Position numbers and translations under genes: made by a program. Positions 32,803 to 45,849 of a stretch of 64,000 nt of DNA are shown piece by piece. The notes beneath the pieces are model-generated. The model was not told the origin of the DNA, did not search any database, and saw only the letters and a program-made list of their open reading frames with translations. How positions within the stretch are numbered: position 1 is the first letter of the stretch; every line of letters starts with the position of its first letter. This DNA is from Atrichornis clamosus (Eukaryota > Chordata > Aves > Passeriformes > Menuridae), in contig WBMZ01009026.1 of the NCBI GenBank assembly GCA_013400975.1, positions 1 through 64,000 of the forward strand, in the 5' to 3' direction.

Positions 32803-34890
32803 ATGGACACCAGCAGGGCTCTGCAGGAGCAGCACTCTTCCACATTGCATAGAGCCCATTCAAGAATCACAGTGTTACTAGAGTCAAAGTTAGAGAATTT
32901 TTTCTTTCCCTTTGGTTAATCACTGATTTGAATCAGAATATGTTGAAAAAACTAATGATTTAATCTTCAGCTGCAAAAACTAATTACTTCTGTTAGTGTT
33001 TCTGATTATTTTAAGTTATTAAATGTGATTTTAAGGGCATTATGATTGTCCCACAGACAGGCATAGTGGGGAAAGAGAAGGATGTACAAATTATTTTTAA
33101 AAAAAAGTGACCAAGTGACCAAAGTCTTCAGTTTGCCAAGTTTTTAACTTTCTCTTGCAGGCTAGAATAAACAAAGGCCCCAAGAGCTTTACCTAACCTA
33201 TGCCTCAAAAGAAAATAACCTTTCTACCTGCATTTCCTAGGGTACAGCTTACTGTAATATAGATTATAAAAACTGAGAGGTTGGCTACCCAGTAATTTGC
33301 ATCAAGGCCAGTGATTAGTGGAAAATGGGTATAAAAATCTGTCAGCTCACAGTATTAACAGTTTATACCCACTTTGCTTCGCCACTGCTCAGAAGCAATC
33401 AATAGCCTGTGAGCTGGGATACAGTGGATGCAAACACAGGAGTTCCTCCCTCAGGGGATATTTTATTGAAGTTAAATCTGGGCTGGTCAGATTTGAGCAT
33501 GGCCTCCCAACCGTCACCTACTGAAGTCAAACATCATTGACCTCGTGGGTGTTTTCAGCATCCTATTTCATATTTCTGTGTCTGTCAGTCTGAACAAAGC
33601 CATTAGGGCCTGCAGATCTATTTATGCATTATATCAATTTGGCTTCATTTTCTGCAAGCACAGTAATGCAAAACCTTTAACATCAACCAGGCTTTTTTGG
33701 TTTTTTTTAATACTGCTTTAACGGCCCAGACAAAATAATTAGGTTTTAAATCAGACCAAAATTATGACATTGAATAGTATTTCACAGTTGGCACAGTTGT
33801 CCAGTTAAATATAAAAATGAAAGGTTCTTGGCATTTGAGAAAAACCTTGTAATAAAGCTCTGGACACACTGCAAATTATGTTCAATTTGTAAAAATCATT
33901 GACTTAAGCAAAACTGGCACAAGAGTTTGTAAACAGCAAATCTACAGGACTTCTCATTTCATTTCTTTAATGTATACTACTTTCAAGTGTTTCACACTTT
34001 GCTCAGTTTCATTGCTGTGGTCAGACATTACCCGAATCTTGTGGATCAGCTACAGGCATTTACCCTCTGCCGGCAACACCCTGGTGACTGGAGCTATCGA
34101 ATTTACAGCCACTTACACCAGACTCCGGTCTCAATCTGATACCTTTGAGATTAACCAGAGTCCCACTGCCGTCAGCAAACACTAAATCCATTTTTATGGG
34201 CCAGTCCTGGAAGATGCCACGTTCCCTCCGCTCTAAATTAGCTCTCTTCCAAAATAAATGTTCCTGCCCTTTGAAGCTCAGGCCTCCCCACGCCTCAGCT
34301 TTTCTTTGTGCCTCCTGCAGCCGCTGAAGCCACAGAGAGCTCTGCGCCGAGGAGCCCGAGGGCTCACTGCAGCACTGGCTGGCATTCCATCCTGCCCTCT
34401 GTGGAGGCACAGTCCTGCAAACACTGGAACACGTGAGTTCAGGGGGATTTCTTACATCACATGTCTGAGTTTCTTTACACCAGTGGTCCGGAAATCTCAG
34501 AAAGTTTCAGGATTAAGGTAATAAAACCGCAGTAATTTCAACATCAACAATAAGACCAGTAAGGGGTATGAGGTAACCAATTTTCTACCCTATATGCATA
34601 TAACTGCTTTATAGAATTGCCTGTTCACTACCAAAAATTAGATTCGTTATATTTGTTCTATATAAGCTGTATAAAATCCTTCCTATGTCATGGTAAAGTG
34701 ATTCTTCTTATATTGTTTCTAAACACAAGTCTACACATTGTATGAAACATATTATAAAGGCACTTGGCCAGTTCTATGCTCTTTTAGAAATATGTATAAC
34801 AGAAACTGAGATTTACTGGAATATCAGTGAAATTAACCATGCTTGTAAAAAAGTATGTATGTTCTTATATACAAATATATATAAATTTAT

Positions 34891-34906
34891 ACACACACAC
34901 ACACAC
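34891..34906. repeat. (AC)8 microsatellite
   Basis: Perfect AC dinucleotide run, next to a TA-rich stretch at 34877-34890. Confidence 0.9.
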
Positions 34907-35310
34907 TTTTCGTATGCCGAGAGCTTTCAAGTGAATGAGGACATTGTGGGGCACAAAGGGACACAAAGAGCACAAGAGGACCCTGAACTCCTCTTCAAGC
35001 ACCAGTTGCAACTGTACAGGGCTTGTGTGCTCTCCTCATTCTTCAAAATAAGTTAATTGATTTAAAGTAGTCAGCATTGCTTTTCAGAAGCACTTTGTGC
35101 CCTACAAAGCCTGGGAGCCAGAGCTGGAAAGGGGATTTAATGCCCTTTGGTACTGCAGGCTCAGCCTTGCTCCCATTCCCATGGATTTGGCCCTTAGAGC
35201 AGGAGAAATTTCATCTCTTATCTGCAAGAGTGTATTTCCAGCCTATGCAGGGCCACAGTTCAACCCACACACTCTGCATATGGCAGTGTTTTCTAGCTCA
35301 GGGTATTCAC

Positions 35311-35384
35311 CTCCGTCACTTTCAAAAAGCCTGAAAAATCCGCCACCACGTTCCCATGGGTCAGCATAGCACCTTTGGGGTTTC
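35311..35384 (-). CDS. ACSL6: ACSL6 coding exon 9 (end of P-loop)
   Basis: Starts with two bases of the split Gly codon of TSGTTG|NPKG, then reads NPKGAMLTHGNVVADFSGFL and KVTE. It completes the ATP-binding P-loop. Acceptor TTTCCTTTCAG, donor GAG|GTGAAT. Confidence 0.96.
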
Positions 35385-38300
35385 CTGAAAGGAAACAGAG
35401 AGGGAGTTTAAAAGATGAGCCAGAAGGTAACTCTCAACAGCTTAACAAAAAAAAAAAAATGTAACAAGAAACGGTTAAAATATTAAGTTCTCTTCTTGAA
35501 TTTTAAAATTTACATAATTTTCACCATCACTTCTGTGCACTAACATGCACCAAAAGCACTTACTGCAATATTCAAAATGTAATAAAATGATACTGCAAAC
35601 AGAAATATTTCTATTGGAGACTGGATAACAGAAGAAATAGTCCAACTGCAATTTCTGAGTAGAGCCGTCAGACCTGGCAGGCTGTTCCAGCCTCTCCAGG
35701 AGGGATTTATTTCAACCAGATTTTGACGAAGAATGATCTTGAACACCAAGAAACACCATCTAAAAGGCTGTTAGACTCTCACTTAGCCAGTACTCTGGGT
35801 AATGTGAACAATGCAGAGAACAGGTACTACATGGTAAAAATTAGGCTACAAGAAGATCCTTTGAAATTGCAATTAAGGGAAGTCATGAATAGTGTCAGCA
35901 GCAGAGGAGACAGTGCTAAACCCACTAGGAATCCAGCAAAGCCCCTGTGTTGCGTTCCAGAGCTGGGCACTGCTCCTGCAGAGTTTCATCCACCACTGGC
36001 AGGCACCTCCACACCATCAATATTTCAGTTTTTATCCTCTTTTCTCAGCTGACCATGATACACCTCTTCCATTTCATATCTGGACGCCAAAACATGAGGT
36101 TTGTTAAGTAGTGAACACAGAGGGTGGAACCTCCAGGTACACAAAACAGTGGCACAGAGGGCTCTGGACATCCTCCTGTCACAGCACTGTCCATTTTTAT
36201 CACCCTCCAAGGCTTTATTTCTGAAAAGAAGGTGTAGCTCAGCTCGAATAAAGATTACAAGGCCAGCCTCTTTCTCTCCAGCATGTTTTTAAGCAGATTG
36301 TTTTAATTCGATCACACCACTGCCACGCAGCGCCTGCTGCTCTGTGCGGAAGCAGGTCGGAGGAGCTTTACCTGCAGGTGTCCCCAGCACGGTGGGCACA
36401 GGCAGCCTGGCAAAGCTCCTGCAGGTCATGTAACAAAATGGTAAATCAGCCAGAATGTCATTCTGCCTTCCTCAGGTTACAAAGGGCCAGTGGTGCTTTG
36501 TGAATATGTTTCAGCACAGGAAGATAGGTTTAATCCTCTCATTTCAGAGCAGTTTGTGGGCTGTGTCTCTGGCAGCCCTTCGGTTTGGGAATGGGCACAG
36601 GCATGGACATGCACAGCACCGAGCCCCGTGCCCTGCCAGCATCACCATCACTCCTACTCGACCTCCCAAATAATTAAAGGCAGGCCCAAACAGAAGTAGT
36701 AATTGTTGCACACATTTATTGCAATAGAACAGGATATTTTTAACACAATATATTTTACTGAAAATCCCTATTTGCTGTTCCAAATGCCTTGAGTAATTCA
36801 GTCCCAAACATCTGCAGATGAACATGGTGCACAGGAGGCTCGTTTGATCTCGCTCTCATCTGAAGCTCAGGGGTGAAGCTGGGTCTAACAGCTTTGCCAG
36901 TCATGACTACTCCCATTCTAACATGTTGAACCAGCAGGTTCATGGGTGCCAGCTCAGTCTGGCAGGTTACTTTCACAGCTGGGTTCACACATGGATCCAG
37001 ACTTCAAGAAAACTCCAGGAACCAGTGTCAGTCGTGCATACACACCACGACTCAAAAATCTCTTGTGTTATTTAGTTGTGTCCAGCCAAATGTGCTCAGC
37101 AGCTGTGTTCCCACAGCATCGCACAGGCCAGGCACTGGGGGGAGGATGTGCTCAATACTGGTTTGGAAACTCAAAACTGTGCCCTCCGGCGCAGATTTGG
37201 TCCCTGCACCTTGACAAAATTCTTCAGACTTTTTTTTGGAAGATTTCAAGTGTTCAGTGCCAGGGTGGATGGGGCTTGGAGCAACCCAGTCTAGTGGAAG
37301 GTGTCTCTGCCCATGGTAGGGAGTTGGAATTAGACAGGCTTTAAAGGTCCCTTCCAAGCCAGACTACTCTCTGCTTCTATGAGAAGATTTCTCAGACCTT
37401 GGGCTCATTTACTTACTCCACCTTTGACTGTAATGCACATTCAGTACTTCTGCAAGCAGTGTGAACATCCTGGCTCCTTCCTCCACGTCCCTCCCGCGCA
37501 GGCTCAACGTCCCACACAGGCTGCAGTGATAACGGTATCAAAGCAGAGCAGCAGTGTTGGAGCCAGGAGAGCTTTCAGCAGGAGAAATCCAGAAATCCAT
37601 GGGGCAGCTGAAGCATTTTTAGGCTAGGGAGACTCCTGTAAATGTCAACCTTCCTTAGTAGTTCTGTTTAAAGAGTTAACCCAGCAAAATCGGCACCCCT
37701 TCCTACAAGGCCTTTCCCAGAATTACTGCTTTGACGGAAGAAGGTTGGTGGTGATGCTGCTTTTCTGTTTAAAAAAATCAATGCCATTTCTGTAACGCTG
37801 TTCTTGCTTGAATTTCCTCGTAAAGGCAGACCTAGTGAGTGTCCTCTTACGGAATGGATGCCCTGTGATCTGTTAATGGCCTGGGAATGTCAATTCCTTC
37901 TTATCTTAGTGCCAGGCTTGTTTGACAGTTCTCATAAGCAATAGAAGAACCTTTTCCACATTGCTAAATGGGCCTTTCAAGTGCTCCAACACTAATTTGG
38001 TGGTGTGATCCATCAGCATTTCAGGATGCAAGCACTTTCCTCCCCTGGGGAGCTCCAGCAAACAGGAACATGCACTGCCAGGCTGGGAGAAACCACTGGG
38101 AAGCAATTTTTATTCAACTGGTTACAGGTGGATCCTTGAGGGAATGAGAGTTGATTTTTCTGGAGTAGCCAACATGAAAAATTGTATCCTGATGGTTTGA
38201 GGACATCTGTGTGCTTTTGGCCCATTTCCAAGTGCTGATGGCTTCTTGGCACAGCCATTGAAGTTGGTCTTGTCATCCAAGCTCAGCAACCTCAGCTTCT

Positions 38301-40235
38301 CTTTTCTCCCTGGGGAGGCACTGGGGCATCTGGTCCTATAAAAGAAAAGCAAATATTAAAGTCTACTTCTGAGGAATTGTTTCCCATTCTACAATTTCCA
38401 GGTGCCAAATTCTACAGCAGATTTTTTTTCCACACATACACAATTATTTAGAGCCTTCCAGAATTGAAAAAGCCCTAGAGGACACATTCTCTGGAAGAAA
38501 ATTCTAAATCGGGTCATTAAAAAATGACATGGACTGTACAAAACTCCAAGCCTTTTACATCAAAGCACAATGGGGAAAACAGACTAGAGTGTTGATGTAA
38601 CCTCTGGAAAAGGCAGGGAGTGACATGCAAAGTCCTGCAGCAGCAAAGGATGGGCTCATGGGTCAGAAAGCCTTGCTCTGGGAGAGTTTAGTTCAAGATG
38701 ATTCACAAAATTTGAAATCTCTGGTTTGGATGGAAGAAGGGAAATGAGCTTCCTAGTTGTCCTATTTCTGCAACTTCAGGCATGTTTCTAAGAAAAGCAC
38801 AAAATCAGAAATTGGCCCATGATTGCATTTGCAAATAAAAAAGAGTCAAAAGAAACCTTTTTAATGCAGAATTTCTTATTTATAAATAAAAATATCAACA
38901 AAAACATGACTTGAAAAAATAATCACTCTGCACTCACAGAAGCACACAAAACACACTGTGCCCTGCTGTATCCATGGTATGGCTTCTTCAGTTTCCTACA
39001 GCTCCCATTTGTGACCAGCCACTTTGCACTGACTCTGTGCATGGCTGTGATGTCCCTGGCCTGCACTGAGTTCAGTCTTTCCCGTTTAGGAATTCCCAGT
39101 GCTGGGACACAGCAGAGTCACAGGCCCCTTTCCCTCAGTGCTCTGCCCTGAGCACTCTGAAGTGCAGATCTCAAAACCAAGGACAATACACAAAGGTGAA
39201 ATACCCAAACCCTTTTAATACATCTCGAGTTTGCACTTGGAGTTGATAAAGCAGTTGCCTACCTGGTGTGCAGCACAAGTCTTCTCTGGGAGGTGGAGGA
39301 TGAAGGTGTTCCCCCATGCTCAGCCTGACCTGCCAGATGAGCAGCACGAGCAGCTACCAGCATCTTCTGCTGGCCTAAATGAGCTGAGACCAAACTGACG
39401 ATGCTTTGGGGTAGAACCAAGCATTAGGCAATCCTGAGAGCACAGGTGGACCTGAAAGAGCTGCTCCAGCAGTCCCTGGAGCATGGACCTTCCCCACAGG
39501 CAAGTGTAAAACCAGTTTCCCAAGCAGTGATGCCTTGTGCTTCCATCCGTACAGCTTTTAGGGAGATGTTACACAGACTGAGTTATCAAGAGTAGGAAAT
39601 TCCTGCAAGCTGAGGAAAACCAGGGTCTGGAAAGAAGAGAAGAGAAAGCACTGCCTCTGCTAAGAAAAGGCAGGAAATCAGTGCTGCTTCTCTCCAAGAA
39701 AAAGAGGCCAGTGGCACTTGAGTACCAGCACTGTGGGCAGCTCAGCCTCATCCCCGACCTCCCCAGCACGTGCTGTCACAGGCAACACCTGAGGAGACAG
39801 AGGTGACAAGGACCTTGGTGAGGCTGGGGACATCAGTGTACTTGGGATACAGAGAATGGGAAGCTGTGGAACCACATTTCAGGGTTTTGTTGGTTTCGGT
39901 TTTTTTAAACGTTTGCAGCAGATAAATACAAATGAACCAAGTGCTTCACAACTACACAGCAAAATGGGAAGCAGAAACATGGGTAGATTTTCAAACAACT
40001 GGAAAATCATACTAGCAAAGTGTATGTCAGAGAATTCAATTGAAAAATAAATATGCCACTATTTTTAATTTGCAATCTACAAAAATGTATATACCTATAA
40101 ATTTTTAAATATTAAAAATGCCTGGAAATATCATTGCCATATCAATATAACAGCAAGTTTGCATGTATTGAGGTGGAATTAATGACTAATTTCATAATCT
40201 ATTCTAACATTTCAAGATTAAAATGCCTCTTTTAC
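35385..40235 (-). other. ACSL6: ACSL6 intron (4.85 kb)
   Basis: Mostly unique sequence with one CR1 fragment (37243-37381). Open frames on either strand show no recognised domain. No additional exon supported. Confidence 0.5.
37243..37381 (+). mobile_element. CR1 LINE 3' fragment
   Basis: Plus-strand CR1 3' end: GGTGGATGGGGCTTGGAGCA, then TCTAGTGGAAGGTGTCTCTG and AAAGGTCCCTTCCAAGCCAG, ending CTTCTATGAGA. Confidence 0.87.
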
Positions 40236-40287
40236 CTGTAGTGCCACTAGTAAAACAGACAATTGACAGATCTTCTGGTCGAGGAGG
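40236..40287 (-). CDS. ACSL6: ACSL6 coding exon 8 (start of P-loop)
   Basis: 17 codons plus one base: PPRPEDLSIVCFTSGTT. The TSGTTG core of the adenylate-forming P-loop is interrupted by the intron after the first base of the Gly codon. Acceptor GTATTTCTAG, donor ACAG|GTAAAA. Confidence 0.94.
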
Positions 40288-41084
40288 CTAGAAATACACA
40301 AGGAGAATAAGAAAATCACATCAATTAAATGCAGAAGTGTCAATGGTAGAGACTGTTGACATTATAAAAACCTAAAGATCAAACCAATTATGTTTTCGCT
40401 CTGACATAAAAAGCCTCCATTCCTCTCAGCAAATATAAAAGACCATCATAAAACTCTTTTTTCAGGTTTCTTCAGTTGATGCAGACTCTATTCCTCCCTT
40501 ATGCTTTGTTCCAGCTGCACTAAGGGCATGCTTTAGTGTAAGAAGATTTTGATGGAATATTTGTCTTGCAGTTAATATTTTCAAAGACACCTTCTATATC
40601 TGTTGATGTGTGGAACAACTTGAGATAATTTACTGATTTCCAGATCAATTCTGGAAAGAACTCCACAACAGGGGACAAGATTCCAAAGCTGCCGATTGCT
40701 CCCATTTCCAGCAGCATCTCTGTATTCTCAGCACCACCCCATACATGGGCTATTTTGGGTCTTGAATGACTAAATAAACAGCTTGAACATCAGAAGCTGC
40801 TTTTGAGAGTTTTGTACGAGTACGAGCAGCCAGTGAAAGATATCAAAGCAATTTTCCAAAAATATCCCATATAAATACTGCCAAGTAGGATTTCTGAACT
40901 CTAGAAACCTTGGCAGAAAGCAAAGGGTACAGAGACATTCCACCAGTGCCACCGGGGTAAGGAAGTGGAATTAGGGTGGCTTAACAATGACATTTAATTA
41001 CTGTCCTACTAACTTGTTCAGCAGGGATGAGCTATCTCAATTAACTGTTCCGGGTGGAGGGAATAAAGCAAATACTGCACACTT

Positions 41085-41285
41085 CCCTGTGAGGGTGGTG
41101 AGGCCCCGGCACAGATTGGCCAGAGAAGCTGTAGCTGCCCCACCCCTGGAAGTGTTCAAGGTTGGGTTGGACAGGGCTTGGAGCAACCTGGTCTACTGGA
41201 AGGTGTCCCTGACCACGTGTGAAGGGGTTGGAACTGGATGATCTTTAAGGTCCCTTCCAACCCAAACCATTCAATGGTCCAATGA
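41085..41285 (+). mobile_element. CR1 LINE 3' fragment
   Basis: Plus-strand CR1 3' end with TGTGAGGGTGGTGAGGCCCC, GCAACCTGGTCTACTGGAAG and TTTAAGGTCCCTTCCAACCC, ending in a degenerate octamer repeat. About 190 bases downstream (minus strand) of ACSL6 exon 7. Confidence 0.9.
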
Positions 41286-41472
41286 TCTCCAGCAGATGTA
41301 CCAACAGTTCCTGGGCTCCTGCACTGCCTCCCTCATGGAGAGTTTGGTGGGGCACTGTCCCTGAAGACACACAGCTTCCTCCTGCCAGAGCAACCCTCCC
41401 CTCTCTTGTGAGTGCAATGAGTGTCTCACAGTCTGCTGCAGTAAGTGGGAAAAGCTACATGCCAGCACTCAC

Positions 41473-41505
41473 CACAGGCACATGGCGATTCTCACGGCCA
41501 CAGTC
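41473..41505 (-). CDS. ACSL6: ACSL6 coding exon 7 (33-nt microexon)
   Basis: Eleven codons, DCGRENRHVPV, between acceptor CTCTTCTAG and donor GTG|GTGAGT. The human protein has DCGQENHQAPV here. Both ends are phase 0, so skipping this microexon would keep the frame. Confidence 0.92.
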
Positions 41506-42046
41506 CTAGAAGAGATTAAAGTAACAAAAGTGATTTCCATGTCAACTCCCGCAACCTGTAACCCCTGTAACCCACTTGCTAATAATCTGCAAACCACTAA
41601 GGGAGAATGTGGGCTAGAGCAGACAAATTTGTAGCTGGCACTTAGGTTACCTTTTTAATTCTAAGTTTCTTGCATTAACTGCAATGCCTTCTTTGGATTT
41701 CAAGTAGTGTTTGGGTTGGTTGAGCTGCATCCAGGGTGCTTCAAACAAGTGTGAGGCTGTAGGCTCACATGTAGGAGGACAGCATCTCAAATAACAACCC
41801 CCTTCCCAGGCTTAAATAGCAGCTGATAGCTTTTTGAGGATAAAGGATTGCAATGTTGGTTCTGCTATCATCGAGGAATAACACCAAGAGGTGACTGCAT
41901 CAAGCATCAGTATTATCAGCCACAACTTGCTCTTTTCTGCTCTCCAGACACTGAACCTGCCATGCAGTTCACAAGTCCCTGTACATTTTACTGTCTTTTT
42001 ACAGAAATGTAAAAAATTTGTAAAAGGAGAGGGAGAGCAAATTCAC

Positions 42047-42225
42047 CTCCACCTCCTGCATGGTCTGGATGCGAACCCCACAGCGCTTCCCTCTCTCCAT
42101 CAGCTCCTTCTCAAAGGGGTCCATCAGGATGATGGAGCTCAGGCCTGGTGTTTCTTTCCTCTCCACGTGGTCAAGGAGTATCCTGGCTTTTTCAGGCTTG
42201 TCACAAATGACTGTGGAAATGTCAG
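42047..42225 (-). CDS. ACSL6: ACSL6 coding exon 6
   Basis: Begins with two bases of a split Ala codon, then DISTVICDKPEKARILLDHV, ERKETPGLSSIILMDPFEKE and LMERGKRCGVRIQTMQEVE. SS replaces the KL of human ACSL6 in PGLKLIILMD. Acceptor TTTTCTTCCAG, donor GAG|GTGAAT. Confidence 0.96.
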
Positions 42226-42693
42226 CTGGAAGAAAAGCAGCCAAACAAACTGTTTGCAGTAAATCTTTTTTAATGCAAGACTCTGGCTCATAGCTAACAC
42301 TATATCAGTTCTGATAGTCACTTCAGGCTACCTCAGAAATCCCAGCATATAACACACACTTCTCTTGAAAAACAAGAAAAAATGCAACCTTAGCGAACCT
42401 AAATCAATGTCAAAGCTGTAGCTGACATTTATGATTATTCTGGGATTCTGTTCAAAATGTTAAAACTGGTGCCCACATGGATTAAAAAATCTAGAAGGCA
42501 AAATATAAAGCAGTACAGGAATGGTTGGCTGTGGAGTAATTCCCACATTCAGAGCAGCCCTATCCATGGCTATGCATGACTGGGCACATGGAAAATGCAG
42601 CAGAGGCAACCCTGACCCAGTGCAGGGACACACGACTCCCCAGGAACCTCTCTAAGTGAATTCAAGACACTCAGTGAGCAAAAATCACAATGC

Positions 42694-42840
42694 ACCATCC
42701 CTGGAAGTGTTCAAGGCCAAGTTGGATGGGGCTTGGAGGAACCTGGTCTAATGGAAGGTGTCCCAGACCTTGGCAGGGGGGTGGAATGAGGTGAGCTTCA
42801 AGGTCCCTTCCAACCCAAACCTTTCTAGGATTCCATGATC
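42694..42840 (+). mobile_element. CR1 LINE 3' fragment
   Basis: Plus-strand CR1 3' end: CCATCCCTGGAAGTGTTCAA, then TTCAAGGTCCCTTCCAACCC, ending near ACTTGTCC. It ends only about 80 bases from ACSL6 exon 5. Confidence 0.9.
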
Positions 42841-42919
42841 ACTTGTCCTTTAGAAGCAGAACACAAACCATTCTGAGCAACAAAACTGATTTCTGTGATT
42901 GCACCAGTGTTGGTTTTAC

Positions 42920-43019
42920 CTGTGTTGACAATGTACCGAATGGCTCCAGGACCTAAGGTGTCATACAGGGGAACCACCACCATGGAATAGGTGTAGCAAG
43001 CCAGCTCGGAGATGATCCA
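42920..43019 (-). CDS. ACSL6: ACSL6 coding exon 5
   Basis: 33 codons plus one base: WIISELACYTYSMVVVPLYD then TLGPGAIRYIVNT. Very close to human ACSL6. Acceptor CTCCTGCAG, donor ACAG|GTAAAA. Confidence 0.97.
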
Positions 43020-43140
43020 CTGCAGGAGGACATGGAAGCACAAAGGTGAGAAGGAGTTGTGGGAGCAGATTTAACTTGAGAACAAGCTGACAAGTCAGGA
43101 ACCTTATTAATACAGTATCAAGTTGAACTTAAAATCTCAC

Positions 43141-43242
43141 CTCTGGACGGTTTTGAGCGAAGACCCCAATGAACTGCTTTGTGGATGGTTTGCAGCCCTG
43201 CCGCAGAAGGCCTGAACCCAGAGCTTCTGCTCTTTCAGCCAC
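43141..43242 (-). CDS. ACSL6: ACSL6 coding exon 4
   Basis: 34 codons beginning VAERAEALGSGLLRQGCKPS and ending IGVFAQNRPE, with the FAQNRPEW motif continued in the next exon. Acceptor AAATTCCAG, donor GAG|GTGAGA. Phase 0 at both ends. Confidence 0.95.
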
Positions 43243-43664
43243 CTGGAATTTGTAGAGGAAAAAATACATTTAAAAAAGGAGGAATAGAAACAATACCAAA
43301 CTAAGCAAAGACTTATACAGGGAGGGTCTCAAATTATTGTATTTGCTATCTAAAAGTCCAATTTTTGTCTCATCATGAGCCATCATTAGTTGACTAGCAG
43401 TTGATGTCTCGTTGGCTATGCCCCATGGCTCCGGAGCGCATCAGTGCCACTGTCAGGAGTGGGCTCATGGCATGGAACCAGTCCCTGAAACCCAACACAC
43501 ACATAAAACACCTGGATGTGCCCAGGTGAGGACACTGGGTAGCCTCACATAGTGCTTGAGTAACCTCTTATCTAGCACGTGCATGTCACCAATGGGCACC
43601 CCGATGCCCCATCTCGTGTCGGGTAGGGGAGAGACGATGCACAGGGGTGTCACATTCAGCTCAC

Positions 43665-43729
43665 CTCCTTGTAGGACAGCCACTGGTAGGGCTGCTTGGG
43701 CTTCCTGAACCCCAGGCAGGGACCGTTCT
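43665..43729 (-). CDS. ACSL6: ACSL6 coding exon 3
   Basis: Two bases of a split Glu/Gly codon, then NGPCLGFRKPKQPYQWLSYK and E, as in human ACSL6. Acceptor CTCTTCCAG, donor GAG|GTGAGC. Confidence 0.96.
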
Positions 43730-44600
43730 CTGGAAGAGACAAGCAGAGATGAGGAGCTACGGGGGCAGTGCCAGGAGTTAACACACAGCCCAGTGCCACA
43801 CTGCGGGGATGTGGTGGAGCCCTCCAGGAACACATCCGTAGTTACCGGGGTTGGCTCTCACTCCTGGGGCAGTACTCACAGCAAGCCCCAGCAAATTACT
43901 CATACAAGTGCATCTGATGGGAGACGAGCTGCTGGGAACCTCCAAAGAGGCTTCAGTGCTCCCCACTGACAGCAGCAGTTTGCCCCCAACAGCCACACTA
44001 AAAGACACTTCTCCAAAGGTCACATGAGCATTAATGTCTCTGATGAGGGCCTTCATCCCAAACACCAGCTCCCACTGCTTGTGTTGCCTTTTGATTAAAA
44101 CACTTTAAAGTGAAAACAACTATTTTTAGCCCAGCCTACTCTAGAGGAGGGTAAAACAACACGCAGCAGCGCGTGACAGGATGAAAATTCAAAAAGTTTG
44201 AATAATTTTCTAACTGTACCTACTTGCACAAGATCCATTCCTCCATACAGCTACTGAATCATTTATTTACCCCTGTCCTGTGGAGTGGAATATGTGCAAT
44301 TCCACTGTGGGGTGAAATATGTACAATTCCACTGGGGTTTTTCATGGTACTGAAAATAATAATCTGACCATGAAATTGTTGTGTCCAATGAGGCAGGATA
44401 TCTTAAAGAGCAGACACAGAAATAGTTATGATAGAGCAGGGAAGAGTCATCATGGCTTTTTGGAGTGGGAAGTGATGTCTCACAAGTGCATGAGAGCTCT
44501 TTGGATGATACCATTAACTACTGGATAAGGACATCTGCAGGGCCTGGTCCCCCGCTCTCCCCACCTCTGCTCCTAGGCCTCCTCACCACTGTGCTCTCAC
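43730..44600 (-). other. ACSL6: ACSL6 intron (0.87 kb)
   Basis: No CR1 fragment or additional exon recognised. A short duplication of an ATTCCACTG-containing segment is visible at about 44295-44335. Confidence 0.45.
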
Positions 44601-44715
44601 CGGAGATGCTGAATCCCCTCCTGAAGACCTCGTACATGGTCCTGGCGTCATCGTAGTAGTGTGTCAGCAGCTGTGGGCTGTCCCCGATCACCGACCTGCG
44701 CGCCCCAGCCAGGCC
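44601..44715 (-). CDS. ACSL6: ACSL6 coding exon 2
   Basis: 38 codons plus one base: GLAGARRSVIGDSPQLLTHY then YDDARTMYEVFRRGFSIS. GDSPQLLTHYYDDARTMY is a hallmark of ACSL6 over its paralogues. The first residues, GLAGARRS, replace the human DSGGARRS. Donor TCCG|GTGAGA. Confidence 0.96.
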
Positions 44716-44726
44716 CTGCGCGAGAT

Positions 44727-44756
44727 GAGGTGACACGAGGTGACACGAGGTTACAC
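44727..44756. repeat. Three tandem 10-mers in an ACSL6 acceptor region
   Basis: GAGGTGACAC is repeated at 44727, 44737 and, with one change, 44747. On the minus strand the copies read GTGTCACCTC and occupy the place of the pyrimidine tract just upstream of coding exon 2. Confidence 0.85.
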
Positions 44757-45849
44757 AGCCATCAGCACTGCTTGATGGGTGGGAGATGGGGAAGCCCCCC
44801 CCATAAAGCAGCACAATACCCAAATGCCAGCAAGACCTCTGTGGCCCCCATCTGCCCCAAGACCCTAAGGGACGTGAGATGGGGGACATTGCCCTTAGCA
44901 CTGCAGGGACATAGAGAACCACCTGCTCAGAGACGAGCGCTTGACCCAGCTCACTGTCATTTCCCAAGGGGATTTAAGAAGGGATAATGGATCTGCGAGT
45001 AATGGACTGGGGACATACTGGAGGGAGTGACTGCTCTGGGCTCCACAGGACTCCAGGACTGGCACCACAAGCACCTCCTCAAGGACATCCAGACCAACAT
45101 GAAGGACTGAGTAAGGCAGAGGCCAGCCCCCAGTGCATGGGCTCGGCAGGGTGTTTTAGGAGTGGGCAGGGCAGACAGACAGGTGAGAGTGACCAAACTG
45201 GAACTGCACTGGGAGCCAGAAGGCTAACTAAAGCCTAACCACAGGGAAGAACTGTCTTGCAAAGTACAAATTCCTCCCACCCTTTTAAAAAGCTGTTGGA
45301 ATGAAAGACAATAATGTCTTAGAGGGAACATCACAAAAGGCTCTAAAAATTCTCATCCCACTTTCAGATATTAAAATAAGTGGAGACAATTTTCAGAATA
45401 ATTTCTGCTCTTTAAAGCAGAGCAGCATCATTAAACTTTAAAACTTTTTGCAAGCATAAAAATTAATAACTCCTCAGCCTCTAAGCATGGATTCAGGTCT
45501 ACTTTTTCTTACTATTAACAAGTTTGCAGCAGCAAACTCAGCAATGGGAACACAAGAGGAGTGCCAGATGATCTGGTCTTACCAGCTGTTGTCTTTCAAT
45601 GGCTTCTCCATGCAATGGCAGTGCCTCTAATTTTTGGCCATGGATGGTTAAGCAAAGCTAAGATCAAAATGTTACTGAAAATCTAAGAGAATAAATTAAC
45701 ATGCTGTATTCTAGTTTTTCAGCTTATAGAAAAAGGTGACTTAAGGGGTGAAGTTATCCATGGCACAGTGCATTAAATAGTTGATTTCAGGATGAGGTTA
45801 GGGAACTACCAAAATGAAACAAAACAAAAAAAAGTCTTCCTGGCTACGT
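44757..45849 (-). other. ACSL6: ACSL6 intron, unique part
   Basis: Unique intron sequence between coding exon 2 and the CR1 at 45850. No further exon recognised. Confidence 0.5.

Larger units (their letters stand above)
32363..35310 (-). other. ACSL6: ACSL6 intron upstream of the gate exons (2.95 kb)
   Basis: Contains the 31-base tandem duplication (32741-32802), a CA microsatellite (34891-34906) and otherwise unique A+T-rich sequence. No CR1 fragment. Confidence 0.5.
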
